This document shows positions 43,196-53,200 of a DNA stretch of 64,000 nucleotides, piece after piece. The notes under the pieces were generated by a model, which was not told the origin of the DNA, did no database searches, and worked only from the letters and a program-made list of their open reading frames with translations. Origin of the DNA: Haloarcula vallismortis ATCC 29715 (GTDB lineage Archaea > Halobacteriota > Halobacteria > Halobacteriales > Haloarculaceae). The position numbers and the translations under genes are program-made. The stretch spans positions 1 through 64,000 of the forward strand of contig NZ_AOLQ01000004.1 in NCBI RefSeq assembly GCF_000337775.1, written 5' to 3'. Numbering within the stretch: position 1 is the stretch's first letter; every line of letters starts with the position of its first letter.

Positions 43196-43459
43196 ATGAC
43201 GGACTCTGATGGGGAGGCCATCGCAGACCTTCCGCCGAGCGCAAAGCTCGTGTACAAGGTTCTGGAGTACGACGGCCCGCTGACGCAGAAAGGCATCGTC
43301 GAGGAGTCGATGCTTTCCGCCCGGACCGTTCGCTACGCTCTGGAACGACTCGACGAAGTCGGTGTTATCGAAGAAGACGTGTACTTCGCCGACGCGCGGC
43401 AGAACCTCTATGAGATTATCGACCAGCCGGCAGAAGCGGACGCCGCGGTTTCGGACTGA
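43196..43459 (+). CDS. Winged helix-turn-helix regulator
   Basis: The 87-aa single wHTH domain: helix 1 PPSAKLVYKVLEYDG, helix 2 LTQKGIVEESM, recognition helix SARTVRYALERLDEVG and wing VIEEDVYFADARQNLYEI. It resembles MarR/TrmB-like single-domain regulators of haloarchaea. Targets unknown. Divergent from the EMC6-ABCE1 operon with 113 bp between. Confidence 0.85.
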   Translation: MTDSDGEAIADLPPSAKLVYKVLEYDGPLTQKGIVEESMLSARTVRYALERLDEVGVIEEDVYFADARQNLYEIIDQPAEADAAVSD

Positions 43460-43505
43460 CTCGCCTTCTTTCGTGGTTGTCTCGCAACGCGGCCGGTAGC
43501 CGTCG

Positions 43506-44069
43506 TCACAGCGATGCCACCACGTCGTCGGTTGTCGCAATCGTCGCGAACTCACCGCTCAGATGCGCCAACGCCGTCCGGTGGACTAGGGAGGCGTCGA
43601 ACCGCTCGTCGCCGAGCGTTCGGTCGAACGTCGCTGTCGCGTCGCCCGGGACGACGACGTCGAACCCACGGTTTTCGGCCATCCGCGCCGTCGTCGAGAC
43701 ACAGTGGTCGGTTGTCAGGCCACAGACGACGAGCGTTCCGTGGTTCCGTTCGCGGAGCCAGTCTTCTACTCCAGTGTCGACGAACGCGCCGTTGACACAC
43801 TTTTCGAACGTCGCTTCGCCTGCTTTGGGCTCCAGTTCCGGTTTGAACGCGAAGCCCGGCTTCCCCCGCCGGAGCGGCGAGTCCGGCTCCGTGGAGTCGT
43901 GCCTGACATGGACGACCGGGAGCTCGACCTCCCGCCACGCCGCGAGCAGGCGCGCCGCGTTCGCCTCGGCATCGGGGTTGTTACGGGTCCCCCACCGCGA
44001 CTCGTCGAACCCCTCTTGGAAGTCGACCAGCACGAGTACCGGGTCGGCAGGGAGCGAGAGCGCAGCCAT
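43506..44069 (-). CDS. Isochorismatase-family cysteine hydrolase
   Basis: The 187-aa alpha/beta hydrolase has the complete triad D16 ([11 protein letters not shown]), K90 ([10 protein letters not shown]) and C123 ([14 protein letters not shown]). Relatives include nicotinamidase and various amidases; substrate unknown. The start ATG overlaps the stop of the upstream YqcI/YcgG gene by one base (TGATG), so the two are translationally coupled and probably share a pathway. The longer frame is spurious. Confidence 0.9.
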   Translation of the reverse strand: MAALSLPADPVLVLVDFQEGFDESRWGTRNNPDAEANAARLLAAWREVELPVVHVRHDSTEPDSPLRRGKPGFAFKPELEPKAGEATFEKCVNGAFVDTGVEDWLRERNHGTLVVCGLTTDHCVSTTARMAENRGFDVVVPGDATATFDRTLGDERFDASLVHRTALAHLSGEFATIATTDDVVASL

Positions 44070-44890
44070 CAGCCGGCCGGCTCCGGCGCGGGCGTCTCGA
44101 TGAGCCACTCCGATTTCGGGTGCTCGCGCGTCACGGTGATCGGACATTCGTCCGGTGACGCGTCCTCGTCCGACGACAGCATGTACTGGGGCCACTCACG
44201 GTCGCCCTCGACGCCCCAGTCGCCCAGATCGGCGTGGGGACAGACGCCGTCGTACTCTTCCAGCCGTCCTTGGATGACATCGCGGGCATGCTGGCCGGCC
44301 TCGGTATCGGCCGTGACGTTCAGGTCTTCGAACAGCGCCCGTGGCTGGAAGGTGATCTCCAGCCCGACCGGACAGTAGCGGCTCTTCCGCGTGTCGTAGA
44401 ACGGCGCGCGACAGGTCGGAAACATCGGCTCGCCGCCGAAACAGAACTCCCAGTGGGGGTCATCCGGGTCTGTCGGGATGTCCTCTGGCCACGGCTCCGG
44501 GTCGTGGATGTGGAGGAACTGAAGGATATGCCAGAGTCGGTTGTGGTACTCGGCCTCTGTCAGCGGCCGTTCGGGTGGCCGGAAGAACGTCACCAGCGAG
44601 GCCCGGTCACTGTGGTCCTGATAGGTGTCGAGGTATTCCAGTAGCGTCTGGCCGAGACCGAACAGCGCGTCCGCGTCGCTCATCGACGGGACAGCCGTGT
44701 ACAGCGGCTCGCCGTCCCGAACCGATTCCGCGCCGAAGAAACAGGGGAACGGGGACCCGTCTCGCTCACCGGTCAGCCCCTCGCGGAAGGTCCGCCAGTG
44801 GGCCCCGACCCAACCGGGTGCGTCGCCACGCTCCACCCGGTCGGCCAGCGTCTCCTGATCTCGTAGGTTTCCGACGACTGCGTCGGTCAT
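44069..44890 (-). CDS. YqcI/YcgG family protein (possible heme-dependent N-hydroxylase)
   Basis: The 273-aa protein (start [13 protein letters not shown]; an earlier ATG at 44896 adds two residues). Family features: [104 protein letters not shown]. The conserved Cys, His and Trp residues fit a family that includes the heme enzyme GntA, an N-hydroxylase. It is in an operon with a cysteine hydrolase. Activity here is inference from family. Confidence 0.83.
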   Translation of the reverse strand: MTDAVVGNLRDQETLADRVERGDAPGWVGAHWRTFREGLTGERDGSPFPCFFGAESVRDGEPLYTAVPSMSDADALFGLGQTLLEYLDTYQDHSDRASLVTFFRPPERPLTEAEYHNRLWHILQFLHIHDPEPWPEDIPTDPDDPHWEFCFGGEPMFPTCRAPFYDTRKSRYCPVGLEITFQPRALFEDLNVTADTEAGQHARDVIQGRLEEYDGVCPHADLGDWGVEGDREWPQYMLSSDEDASPDECPITVTREHPKSEWLIETPAPEPAG

Positions 44891-44988
44891 ATGCATATAG
44901 TGGTACTCCACCGGAATTTAGCTGTCGTTTTCGACGGTTATGCCCGACTCATCGGGCGGTAAGCGTGAGCTGATCCTGCCGTCGAACC

Positions 44989-46866
44989 CTACGACGGCAC
45001 GACGGTAATGGTGCTGCCGCGGTCGATGGCCCGCTCCAGTTCCTCGGCAATGCCCGACCCGCGCGAAACCTGAATCTCGCCGCCACGGGAGACGGTCGCG
45101 GTAAAGAGGTACTCGCCGTCAGCCTGCAGTTCGACCGTATCACCGGCGTGACCGTCGAGCGGCACGATGACGTGCCGTGAGGTGACCTCCGGCTGGACGA
45201 TTTCGCCCTGTTTACCGCCGGACTCGGTCTGAGGGCCGCCCGACGGGCCGGCGGGTCGCTCCTCGAAGGTCCGCACGTCGATGTCGATGCCGAGGCGGTT
45301 CTCCACGTCGGAGATGCGGCCGCCGCCCTTCCCGATGACCTGCGAGATGTCGTCGTCCTCGACCCAGACGACGGCGGTGTTGGGTCCGCGGAGTTCGACC
45401 TCGACGTGGCCCCGAGCGATGGAGCGGATCTCGCGCTCGACCTCCTGCTTGGCGAGGCGGTCGACGCCCGAATCTTCCCCGTCCTCGTCGTCGCCGAGCG
45501 GTACCGTGACGACTTGATTGTTGAACGTGTAGATCTCGAACTCCGGCCGCCCGGTCTCGAAGTCTTTGACCATGATGACCGGTCGCGCGAGGTCTTCCTC
45601 CATGAGTCCCTGCGGAACCTTGACTTCGGTCGTCACGTCGTAGACCGTGTCGACTTCGCCGGCCTCGATGTAGACGACGGTGTCGACGATCTGGGGGATG
45701 AGACCGAGTTCGACGCGGCCGATGAGTCGCTGGAGTGCGTCGATGGCGCGGGTCGCGTGGACGACCCCGACCATCCCGACGCCGGCCAGTCGCATGTCAG
45801 CGAACACTTCGAAGTCGTCGGTCTTGCGCACCTCGTCGTAGATGGTGTAGTCCGGCCGGACCATCAGCAGCGAGTCGGCGGTCTTCTCCATCGAACCGCC
45901 GAGTTCGGTGTACTGCGTGATGTTCGGGCCGACCTGGAGGTCCCGCGGCTTCTCCATCGTCTTGACCGCGTAGTCGGCGTCGACGAGGAACTCGCCGACG
46001 GCCTGAGCGAAGGTGGACTTCCCCGCCCCGGGCGAACCGGAGATGAGGACGCCGCGCTGGTGTTCGGTGAAGCGGTCACGGAGCTGGTCGGCGTACTCGT
46101 AGTCGTCCAGTTCGGTCTTGACGATGGGCCGGACGGCCGTGATTTCCAGTGCGTCAGAGAAGGGCGGCCGCGCGATGGCTATCCGGAAGTCCCGGAACTG
46201 GGTAATCGTCATCCCGGGCTCGTCGAGTTCGAGGAACCCATCGGGTGAGGCGCGGGCGCTCTCCTCGATGTCGGCGGCATACTCCCGGAGCTCGCTCTCG
46301 GTCGCGGGGTCGTCGCGGATCGGTGTGTACTGCATGTCGCCGATAGAACCCTTCTTGGCGTAGGGCTGGACGCCGACCTTGAGGTGGACGCTCATCGTCC
46401 CCTCGTCGAAGAAATTCTCTATCTGGAGGCGGTCGACTGTCCGCTTGACTGGCTCGACGAACTCCACTGCGAGCCCTTTCGCACGGGCTACTTCGGCCTG
46501 TACGTCGTCGCTGGTCACGAGTGTCGCGTCGCGGTCACCGGCGATGTCCCGGATGAGCGCGTCGATCTGGCCCTCGCCGGCCTCGCGCTTCTCGATAGCG
46601 TCGGGTCGCCGCCCGACGTACTCCACGTCGATAGTGCCCTGTTCGGCCAGGTTGACGAGCGTCTGAAGCTCTTCGAGGCCCTCCCAGCCCGTCTCGCGGC
46701 CGTCGTTCGCCTGTGCTTCGAGTTCGCCGACGACGGCCTCGGGAACGACGACCGTCGCGCCGGCAAAGCCCATACCGTCGACGTCCGTGTCAGGGTCGGC
46801 ATCAGCCTTCACTTGGTCGGACACGCGGCCGTCGATGACCACGCTCGTGTCCGGTACGATTTCCAT
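44989..46866 (-). CDS. PIN-ATPase-KH protein (PilT/VapC-like archaeal ATPase)
   Basis: The 625-aa protein has an N-terminal PIN domain (VPDTSVVIDGRVSD, LIRDIAGDRDATLVTSDD), a PilT/VirB11-like ATPase with Walker A SGSPGAGKSTFA near residue 280, MVRPDYTIYDEVRKTDDFEVFADMRLAGVGMVGVVHATRA, and a C-terminal KH domain (VWVEDDDISQVIGKGGGRISDVENRL) plus a final beta region. It couples an RNase-like domain to an ATPase and an RNA-binding module, so RNA processing or ribosome surveillance is plausible. Widely conserved in Euryarchaea. Confidence 0.93.
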   Translation of the reverse strand: MEIVPDTSVVIDGRVSDQVKADADPDTDVDGMGFAGATVVVPEAVVGELEAQANDGRETGWEGLEELQTLVNLAEQGTIDVEYVGRRPDAIEKREAGEGQIDALIRDIAGDRDATLVTSDDVQAEVARAKGLAVEFVEPVKRTVDRLQIENFFDEGTMSVHLKVGVQPYAKKGSIGDMQYTPIRDDPATESELREYAADIEESARASPDGFLELDEPGMTITQFRDFRIAIARPPFSDALEITAVRPIVKTELDDYEYADQLRDRFTEHQRGVLISGSPGAGKSTFAQAVGEFLVDADYAVKTMEKPRDLQVGPNITQYTELGGSMEKTADSLLMVRPDYTIYDEVRKTDDFEVFADMRLAGVGMVGVVHATRAIDALQRLIGRVELGLIPQIVDTVVYIEAGEVDTVYDVTTEVKVPQGLMEEDLARPVIMVKDFETGRPEFEIYTFNNQVVTVPLGDDEDGEDSGVDRLAKQEVEREIRSIARGHVEVELRGPNTAVVWVEDDDISQVIGKGGGRISDVENRLGIDIDVRTFEERPAGPSGGPQTESGGKQGEIVQPEVTSRHVIVPLDGHAGDTVELQADGEYLFTATVSRGGEIQVSRGSGIAEELERAIDRGSTITVVPS

Positions 46867-46999
46867 ATCTGGCCGTTGGAGACTGCCGTTGATAAGGGTG
46901 TGGAGTCTTCGGCTTCAGTACTCGGGCAGCGACAGCATACTCTTGCTCCGCCCCGACGGTGTAGCGACAGAATTGGTGTGTTGTCGGGTAGCATACCAC

Positions 47000-47923
47000 T
47001 CACGCCGGGCCTGACGCATGAGTACCGTCAGCTGCTCGCAGGCGAAACAACGACCGTTCCTTGCCGTGGGATTCAATCATAACGTCCGATTGGTCAGTGA
47101 GCCAGCCCGGGACAGCGGCAACGTGGTCAGCGTGTGCCTGTGGGCTCGCATCGCTGTCGCGGCGGAGGCGTGCCGGCTCGGAGTAATGCGTGATTGGCCG
47201 GACCCCGGCCCACGTGTCTCGTGCTAGGTCGAACCCCTCACGGTACGTGAGCCCGCGGTCGGTGAAGCTGTGATGGTGGTAGTCGAACGTCACAGGGATA
47301 TCGATTCGACTGGCGATGTCTGTGACGAGTTCCTGTACGCTCCACAGCGATTCGGCATCGTCATTTTCGACAGTCAGCCGGTCGCGAGCACGCGGCGCGA
47401 GGTCGCTGACGACGTCACAGAACCGGTCGGCTGTCGCCGCCTTGTCACCGTAATGCGCCCCGATGTGAACGTTGATTGCGTATCGTGGGGACCGGGGGAG
47501 CCCCATCATGTCGAGCCAACGGCTGTGATGTTCGACTGATTCGACGGAGCGGGCGACGGTATCGTCGGATTCACTCGCCAGCTTACACCAGTGGCTGGGG
47601 TGAAAGGTCAGGCGCATCCCGGCGTCCTGAACGAGCTCGCCACACTCTTGTGCCAGTGACCGAACCCGCTCGTAGTTCGGCAGGGCAGTGATATCGAACT
47701 GTGAGTTCCACGGGACGAGTTTGGAGCTACAGCGATAGAAGCCGATGCCGTGTTCGAGGTTCCACGTCAGAATCTCGCGCAGGTCCTCGAAGTTCTGCTC
47801 GGCGAGCGTGGCCGCGTACTCGATGCCGTCAGATTCCCATGTCTTCTTCTGCATATCGCGATTGCACCGGCGTGGCGGGTCATGCTCTCGGAGCGTCCGG
47901 TTCATCGCGGCGTAGCCCAGCAT
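47000..47923 (-). CDS. uvsE: UV damage endonuclease UvsE/UvdE
   Basis: The 307-aa TIM-barrel endonuclease cleaves 5' of UV photoproducts. Family features: MLGYAAMNRTL at the start, NLEHGIGFYRCSSKLVPWNS, LTFHPSHWCKLAS, INVHIGAHYGDK, LTVENDDAESLWSV, VTFDYHHHSF and a histidine in HYSEPAR. These supply the metal-binding His/Glu/Asp set. Start ATG 47923 chosen; a TTG at 47944 would add seven residues. With uvrA in the window, two independent UV repair systems are encoded. Confidence 0.92.
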   Translation of the reverse strand: MLGYAAMNRTLREHDPPRRCNRDMQKKTWESDGIEYAATLAEQNFEDLREILTWNLEHGIGFYRCSSKLVPWNSQFDITALPNYERVRSLAQECGELVQDAGMRLTFHPSHWCKLASESDDTVARSVESVEHHSRWLDMMGLPRSPRYAINVHIGAHYGDKAATADRFCDVVSDLAPRARDRLTVENDDAESLWSVQELVTDIASRIDIPVTFDYHHHSFTDRGLTYREGFDLARDTWAGVRPITHYSEPARLRRDSDASPQAHADHVAAVPGWLTDQSDVMIESHGKERSLFRLRAADGTHASGPA

Positions 47924-48136
47924 TACCAGAATGTTACCACTCAAGACGGACAGGTGTTCGGTTCGACAGACGGTGCTGTCCCCGGAAAACTGCTACCGCC
48001 ACCAGTCTCAGGCCAGACACAGCTTTAGGACCGGGCTGTCGCTCCCCGTTCGGGCTGGGGCCTGCCTGCGCCGGACAGTCGAAGCGGGTGTTCCCCGCCG
48101 CGGATTTTTTGCTCTGTCGGCTCCCGACTCACAGAT

Positions 48137-49219
48137 ATGGACACGCTGCCGTCATTGACTCGCGACCTCGTTGCGATCCCCAGCCACGACGCCGAAGCGG
48201 CTGCCGGAGAGCACATCACAGCGTGGCTCCGGGACCACACCGACGCGCGAGTCACCCGCGACGACCACGGGAACGTCATCGCTCGCAAAGGCGAGGGCGA
48301 GGAGTCACTCGCTCTCGTCGGTCACCACGACGTGGTCCCGCCGGACGGGTCGCAACTCGACGCCGACGGCGAGTACGTCGTCGAGGAACGCGACGGCCGC
48401 CTCTACGGCCGCGGGACGGCGGACATGAAAGGGTGTGTCGCTGCAGCGATGCTCGCCTTCCGGGACGCCGACCCTGCCGGTGAACTCGTCTTCGCATCCT
48501 TCGTCGGCGAGGAACAGGGCGGGGTCGGCTGTCAGGCCGCCATCGAGGACGGCTTTGCGCCCGAGTATGCCGTCGTCGGCGAGGGGTCGACCGGCTACTC
48601 CGCGCCCGGAACGACGGACGTGGCCGTCGCTCACAAGGGCCGGCGCGGGTCGACGCTGATTGCTGAGGGCGCGGCGGCCCACGCCAGCGAACCCGGGGCT
48701 GGCGCGAACGCCATCTACCGCGCGACCGACGCCGTCGACGTGGTTCGGGAGCTCGATTTCCCCGAGACCACCGTTCTCGGTCACGAACTGAGCGGGAGCG
48801 TCGCCGTCACGGAAATCGACGGCGGCTCTGCCTGGAACGTCATCCCAGAGCGATGCGAGGTGACAGTCGATGAGCGGACGGTCCCCGACGAGCGCGCGCC
48901 GCTTGACAGGGCCGAAGCCATCGACGGGGTCTCCTGGCGCGTCGACCAGGACCTCCCGCCGATGGCCTGTGGCGACGCCGACTTCGCCGACGCGGTGCTG
49001 GACGCGGCGACGGCGGCTCAGGACAGCACTCCGGAGCAGGTCGTCAAGCCCCACGCGACCGACGCCGGCTGGCTCGCTCAGGCTGGCACGGACTGCGTTG
49101 TCGTCGGCGCGGCCGAACCCGGCGAGGCACACACCGCCGATGAGAGCGTCTCGCTTGCCGTGCTGGAGCGGTGCCGCGAAGTCTACGAGGGCGTTGCCGA
49201 AGCGTGGCCGTCGAGGTGA
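48137..49219 (+). CDS. M20 family metallopeptidase (ArgE/DapE/LysK-like)
   Basis: The 360-aa zinc hydrolase has LALVGHHDVVPPDG (first metal His-x-Asp), GRGTADMKGCVAAAMLA (bridging Asp), VGEEQGGVGCQ (catalytic Glu pair) and a terminal EPGEAHTADE histidine. The dimerisation lid spans about 165-280. It could be an N-acetyl-lysine/ornithine deacetylase or succinyl-diaminopimelate desuccinylase; neighbours do not decide. A TTTTTT-containing AT patch (48105-48112) is a weak promoter element. Confidence 0.9.
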   Translation: MDTLPSLTRDLVAIPSHDAEAAAGEHITAWLRDHTDARVTRDDHGNVIARKGEGEESLALVGHHDVVPPDGSQLDADGEYVVEERDGRLYGRGTADMKGCVAAAMLAFRDADPAGELVFASFVGEEQGGVGCQAAIEDGFAPEYAVVGEGSTGYSAPGTTDVAVAHKGRRGSTLIAEGAAAHASEPGAGANAIYRATDAVDVVRELDFPETTVLGHELSGSVAVTEIDGGSAWNVIPERCEVTVDERTVPDERAPLDRAEAIDGVSWRVDQDLPPMACGDADFADAVLDAATAAQDSTPEQVVKPHATDAGWLAQAGTDCVVVGAAEPGEAHTADESVSLAVLERCREVYEGVAEAWPSR

Positions 49220-49269
49220 ATGTCCCCGGCGGCATCGGTTCTTTAGGGGTCCCAGCCGTACGGCGGTGT

Positions 49270-50772
49270 ATGGCAACAGCGAGCGAGGACAGCGAGTCCA
49301 CGTACGAGCAGTTCCTGGATCACGTCCGCCGCCTCCACTACATCGGGGACGCTGGTGGCGTCCTCAACTGGGACCAGCAGGTGATGATGCCCGACGCCGG
49401 CACGCCGGCCCGGGCGAAACAGACCTCCGCCATCTCGACGCTTCATCACGAGCTACTGACCGACGACGACCTGGCGGACTGGCTGGACGAACTCGACGAC
49501 GCCGACCTCGACCCCGAACAGGAAGCCGTCGTTCGCGAGGTCCGGCGGGACCACGAGCGAGCCACCAAGGTTCCCTCGGACCTCGTCGAACGCATTTCCG
49601 AGGCCTCTTCGAACGCCCTGCCGGTCTGGAAAGAAGCCAAGGCCGAGGACGACTTCGACGCCTTTGCCGAGACGCTGGAAGAACTGGTCGAACTCCGTCG
49701 GGAGTACGCCGAGGCTATCGACCCCGACCGCGACCCCTACGAGGTGCTGTTCGAGGAGTACGAGCCGTATCTCGGCATCGACACCGCTGAGGAAGTGCTT
49801 ACCGACCTCCGTGATGCGCTCGTGCCGCTCATCGATGCCATCGCCGACAGCGACGTAACGCTTGCCGACCCGTTCGAGGGCACGTACGACGACGACACCC
49901 AGCACGCTCTCGTCGAGGACGCGCTCGATGCGCTGGGCTACGACTGGGACCGCGGCCGGCTGGACACCGCCCCGCACCCGTTCTCGATGGGGACGCAGTT
50001 CGACGCCCGCGTCACCACCCGCTTCACCCCTGCGGACCCGCTTGACGCCCTCGGGTCGACCATTCACGAGTTCGGCCACGCGACGTACACGCTCGGGCTG
50101 CCACAGGCGGAGTACGGCACGCCGCTTGGCGACAACCGCGACCTCTCGGTTCACGAGTCACAGTCCCGTTTCTGGGAGAACCACGTCGGTCGGTCGAAGC
50201 CGTTCTGGGACTTCTTCACCGAGACGGCTAACGACCATCTCGGGACCGACGCCACCGCCCGGGAGTTCTACGAAGCGTCCAACGAGGTGTACGACGACAA
50301 TCTCATTCGGGTCGAAGCGGACGAACTGACCTACCATATGCACATTATCGTTCGCTTCGAAATCGAGCGGGACCTCATCCGCGGGGACCTCGACGTGTCG
50401 GAAGTGCCGGCGGTCTGGAACGACAAGATGGAGGAGTATCTCGGTATCCGGCCAGACACCGACGCCGAGGGCTGTCTGCAGGACATCCACTGGACGAACG
50501 GAGCCTTCGGCTACTTCCCGACCTACACGCTCGGGTCGGTACTGGCCGCGCAACTGGACCACCACGCTCGCCAGGACATCGACGGCTTCGACGACCACGT
50601 CCGGGCCGGCGAGTTCGGCCCGATCCACGACTGGCTCACCGAACACGTCCACCAGCACGGTGCTCGCTACCGAACCGACGACCTCGTCAAAGAAGCGACG
50701 GGTGAATCATTCACCGCCGAACACTTCCTCGACTACGCCGACGAGAAGTACCGCGAGCTATACGACTGCTGA
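49270..50772 (+). CDS. Carboxypeptidase Taq-like M32 metallopeptidase
   Basis: The 500-aa, mostly helical zinc carboxypeptidase has HEFGH (in [16 protein letters not shown]) with the downstream Glu ligand in [19 protein letters not shown]. Other M32 landmarks: [14 protein letters not shown] at the N-terminus, [17 protein letters not shown], and [23 protein letters not shown] near the C-terminus. Length is typical. ATG 49270 is chosen; the longer frame overlaps the preceding peptidase. Confidence 0.95.
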   Translation: MATASEDSESTYEQFLDHVRRLHYIGDAGGVLNWDQQVMMPDAGTPARAKQTSAISTLHHELLTDDDLADWLDELDDADLDPEQEAVVREVRRDHERATKVPSDLVERISEASSNALPVWKEAKAEDDFDAFAETLEELVELRREYAEAIDPDRDPYEVLFEEYEPYLGIDTAEEVLTDLRDALVPLIDAIADSDVTLADPFEGTYDDDTQHALVEDALDALGYDWDRGRLDTAPHPFSMGTQFDARVTTRFTPADPLDALGSTIHEFGHATYTLGLPQAEYGTPLGDNRDLSVHESQSRFWENHVGRSKPFWDFFTETANDHLGTDATAREFYEASNEVYDDNLIRVEADELTYHMHIIVRFEIERDLIRGDLDVSEVPAVWNDKMEEYLGIRPDTDAEGCLQDIHWTNGAFGYFPTYTLGSVLAAQLDHHARQDIDGFDDHVRAGEFGPIHDWLTEHVHQHGARYRTDDLVKEATGESFTAEHFLDYADEKYRELYDC

Positions 50773-50849
50773 CACGGCGGTCGACGACCTCCGTTCCAGA
50801 TATCGACTCTGATACTATCGGGCCATCCGTTTTATATTGCCCATACATT

Positions 50850-51848
50850 ATGACGACTACTATGGCCGAGAGACCGTCGGAAAATGTAACGAACCGAACA
50901 GGGTCGGGGATCGACAACGAGATCGACACCGACATCGGGGATGACGTTGCGGCGAATATCGATACGGAGGCCGGCTACAGCCACACCGCAGCGAGCGAGA
51001 TACAGACGATGGTGTCCGAGCTGGAGGATTCCTCGGTCGGAATCGCGGCGGAAACTGCCGACATCCGCGAACAGGCTGCCGAGCAGTACGAGAGCCTGAC
51101 AGACATCGCGAACGAGGTGTCGAACCTCTCCGCGTCGGTCGAGCAGATCGCCTCGTCGTCCGAAGAGGTTTCCGCAGCCTCCCGCGAAGCGAAGGAACTC
51201 GCCGAGCGCGGGCAGGGGAACGCTGACGATGTCCACGAGGCGATGGAGAACATTCAGCAGGCGGCCGACAGCGTCGCCGAGGACGTCAAGACGATACAGC
51301 AGAGCGTTCAGGAGATCGACGAAATCGTCGATGTGATCAACGACATCGCCGACCAGACCAACATGCTGGCACTGAACGCGTCCATCGAGGCTGCTCGCGC
51401 CGGCGAGGCGGGCGAAGGGTTCGCCGTCGTCGCAAACGAGGTCAAGAGCCTCGCCGAGGAGTCACAGGAGCAGGCGACGACCATCGAGCAGATGATCGAC
51501 GGCATTCAGGACGATACCGAGAACGCCGTCGAGAGCCTCGAAGAGAGCAACGACGAGATCGACGAGGGTATCGATACGGTCGAGGAATCGACCGAAATCC
51601 TCGAAGAGATCGACGACACCGTCCGTGAGGTCAACAACGGTATCGAAGAGGTCGCCACGGCCACGGACCAGCAGGCCGCTTCGACCGAAGAAGTGGCCAG
51701 TATGATCGATCAGTCCACGAGTGCAGCAGAGGACATCGCCGACAGCACGGCCGATATCGCCGAGGAATCCGACGACCAAACAGACCTCCTCAGCGACATC
51801 AATCAGGCGATAGACGACCTCGTCGCGGATCTCCAGCGCAACAACTGA
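50850..51848 (+). CDS. Soluble chemotaxis-type transducer without sensor domain
   Basis: The 332-aa protein has no membrane helix or recognisable PAS/GAF/globin sensor. Residues 1-50 are hydrophilic ([20 protein letters not shown]); the rest is the MCP coiled-coil signalling hairpin with tip [46 protein letters not shown]. Glu/Gln pairs suit methylation. The family passes input to CheA/CheW; the input here is unknown. An alternative start is MAERPSEN at 50862. Confidence 0.88.
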   Translation: MTTTMAERPSENVTNRTGSGIDNEIDTDIGDDVAANIDTEAGYSHTAASEIQTMVSELEDSSVGIAAETADIREQAAEQYESLTDIANEVSNLSASVEQIASSSEEVSAASREAKELAERGQGNADDVHEAMENIQQAADSVAEDVKTIQQSVQEIDEIVDVINDIADQTNMLALNASIEAARAGEAGEGFAVVANEVKSLAEESQEQATTIEQMIDGIQDDTENAVESLEESNDEIDEGIDTVEESTEILEEIDDTVREVNNGIEEVATATDQQAASTEEVASMIDQSTSAAEDIADSTADIAEESDDQTDLLSDINQAIDDLVADLQRNN

Positions 51849-51931
51849 GCGGTCTGGCTTTGTCGACCCTACAGCTCGAAACACCTCGAGACGAACCAGT
51901 CGCTTATTCGTCCGGGTGGCATACTGCCACT

Positions 51932-52747
51932 ATGCGACCGGATCTGGACCCGGAACAGCTTGACCGCTATTCCCGGCACATCATCATGAACGACGTCGGG
52001 CCGGAGGGCCAGGCCGCGCTGCTCGACACCGATGTACTGGTCGTCGGGGCCGGCGGCCTCGGCGCACCGGTCCTCCAGTACCTCGCGGCCGCGGGCATCG
52101 GACGACTCGGTATCGTCGACGACGACACCGTCGAACGGTCGAACCTCCAGCGGCAGGTTATCCACGGCGACGACGACGTCGGCCGGCCAAAGGTCGATAG
52201 CGCGGCCGAGTTCGTCACCGGCCTCAACCCCGACGTAACCGTTGACCGTCACGACCTCCGGCTGGCACGAGAGAACGCGACCGATCTGGTGGCCGACTAC
52301 GACATCGTCGTCGACGCCTCTGACAACTTCGCCACGCGGTTCCTCGTCAACGACGCCTGCACCCTCTCGGGCACGCCGTTCTCCCACGGCGCTATCTTCC
52401 AGTTCGAAGGGCAAGTAACGACGTTCTCTGGTGACAGCCCGTGTTACCGCTGTCTGTTCCCCGAAGCGCCGCCGGAGGGGACCGTCCCCGATTGCGCGAC
52501 TGCGGGCGTTCTCGGCGTGTTGCCGGGCACCATCGGCTGCATGCAAGCGACAGAAGTCGTCAAGCTCGCCATGGACTACGGCGAGACGCTGGAGGGACGG
52601 CTCATCGCCTACGACGCCGCAGAGATGTCCTTCGAAGAAATCCCCGTCGCTGCCAACCCCGACTGCCCGGTGTGTGGTGACGACCCCGCCATCGCAAGTG
52701 TCGCCGACGCCAGCTACGAGGGGCGCTGTTCGCTCGCCGAGGACTGA
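51932..52747 (+). CDS. ubaA: E1-like SAMP-activating enzyme UbaA (ThiF/MoeB family)
   Basis: The 271-aa protein adenylates ubiquitin-like SAMPs for protein conjugation and sulfur mobilisation (tRNA thiolation, molybdopterin). Nucleotide motif VVGAGGLGAPVLQYLAAAGIGRLGIVDDD; two zinc CxxC pairs (CYRCLF and CPVCGD); catalytic Cys in PDCATAGVLGVLPGTIGCMQA. ATG 51932 gives the usual RYSRHIIMNDVG N-terminus. In haloarchaea one such enzyme serves all SAMPs. Confidence 0.93.
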   Translation: MRPDLDPEQLDRYSRHIIMNDVGPEGQAALLDTDVLVVGAGGLGAPVLQYLAAAGIGRLGIVDDDTVERSNLQRQVIHGDDDVGRPKVDSAAEFVTGLNPDVTVDRHDLRLARENATDLVADYDIVVDASDNFATRFLVNDACTLSGTPFSHGAIFQFEGQVTTFSGDSPCYRCLFPEAPPEGTVPDCATAGVLGVLPGTIGCMQATEVVKLAMDYGETLEGRLIAYDAAEMSFEEIPVAANPDCPVCGDDPAIASVADASYEGRCSLAED

Positions 52748-52813
52748 GCGGGACGCTCAATTTTCACGGCTGATACTGTGGAAGCGAGCTTTATGCACCA
52801 ACAGCCCCGACTA

Positions 52814-53200
52814 ATGGTATCGCCTCGCATGACCCGCCCTAATACCGCCTTCCATCCCCTCTCAGTTCGCCTCCAGAAGCCCGGCTACGTCGAACTGGTG
52901 TTCTCGCTGGTGCTCGTCTGGGGCTTTGGCGACGCGCTGTCGACGCTGTTCGCCGCGCAGTTTGCCGGGCCGGGACTGGAAGCGAACCCCTGGATACGGA
53001 CCCTTCTTATCCACGAACCCTTGCTCGTGATTGCACTGAAGATGGCGGTCGTTCTCTACGTCGGTATCATCCTGCTTGAGTGTCGTGACGTGGTCGAGCA
53101 GGTCCCGCTGTGGCGGGCCTGGCTCCTGTCTATCGTCGCCGCCGGCGCGGCCGTCGTCCTCGGCAACACCTACATCGGCCTGGCCGCGGCCGCCGCCTAG
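52814..53200 (+). CDS. Small membrane protein (DUF5658-like)
   Basis: The 128-aa protein has about three or four membrane helices: VELVFSLVLVWGFGDALSTLFA, LLVIALKMAVVLYVGIILLE and the C-terminal WLLSIVAAGAAVVLGNTYIGLAAAAA. The GDALSTLFA...G.EANPW pattern matches DUF5658-like proteins. Start uncertain: MVSPRMTRP (52814) fits a TATA-like TTTATG at about 52790; MTRPNTAF (52829) is an alternative. The stop shares CTAG with the convergent BtuF-like gene. Confidence 0.75.
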   Translation: MVSPRMTRPNTAFHPLSVRLQKPGYVELVFSLVLVWGFGDALSTLFAAQFAGPGLEANPWIRTLLIHEPLLVIALKMAVVLYVGIILLECRDVVEQVPLWRAWLLSIVAAGAAVVLGNTYIGLAAAAA

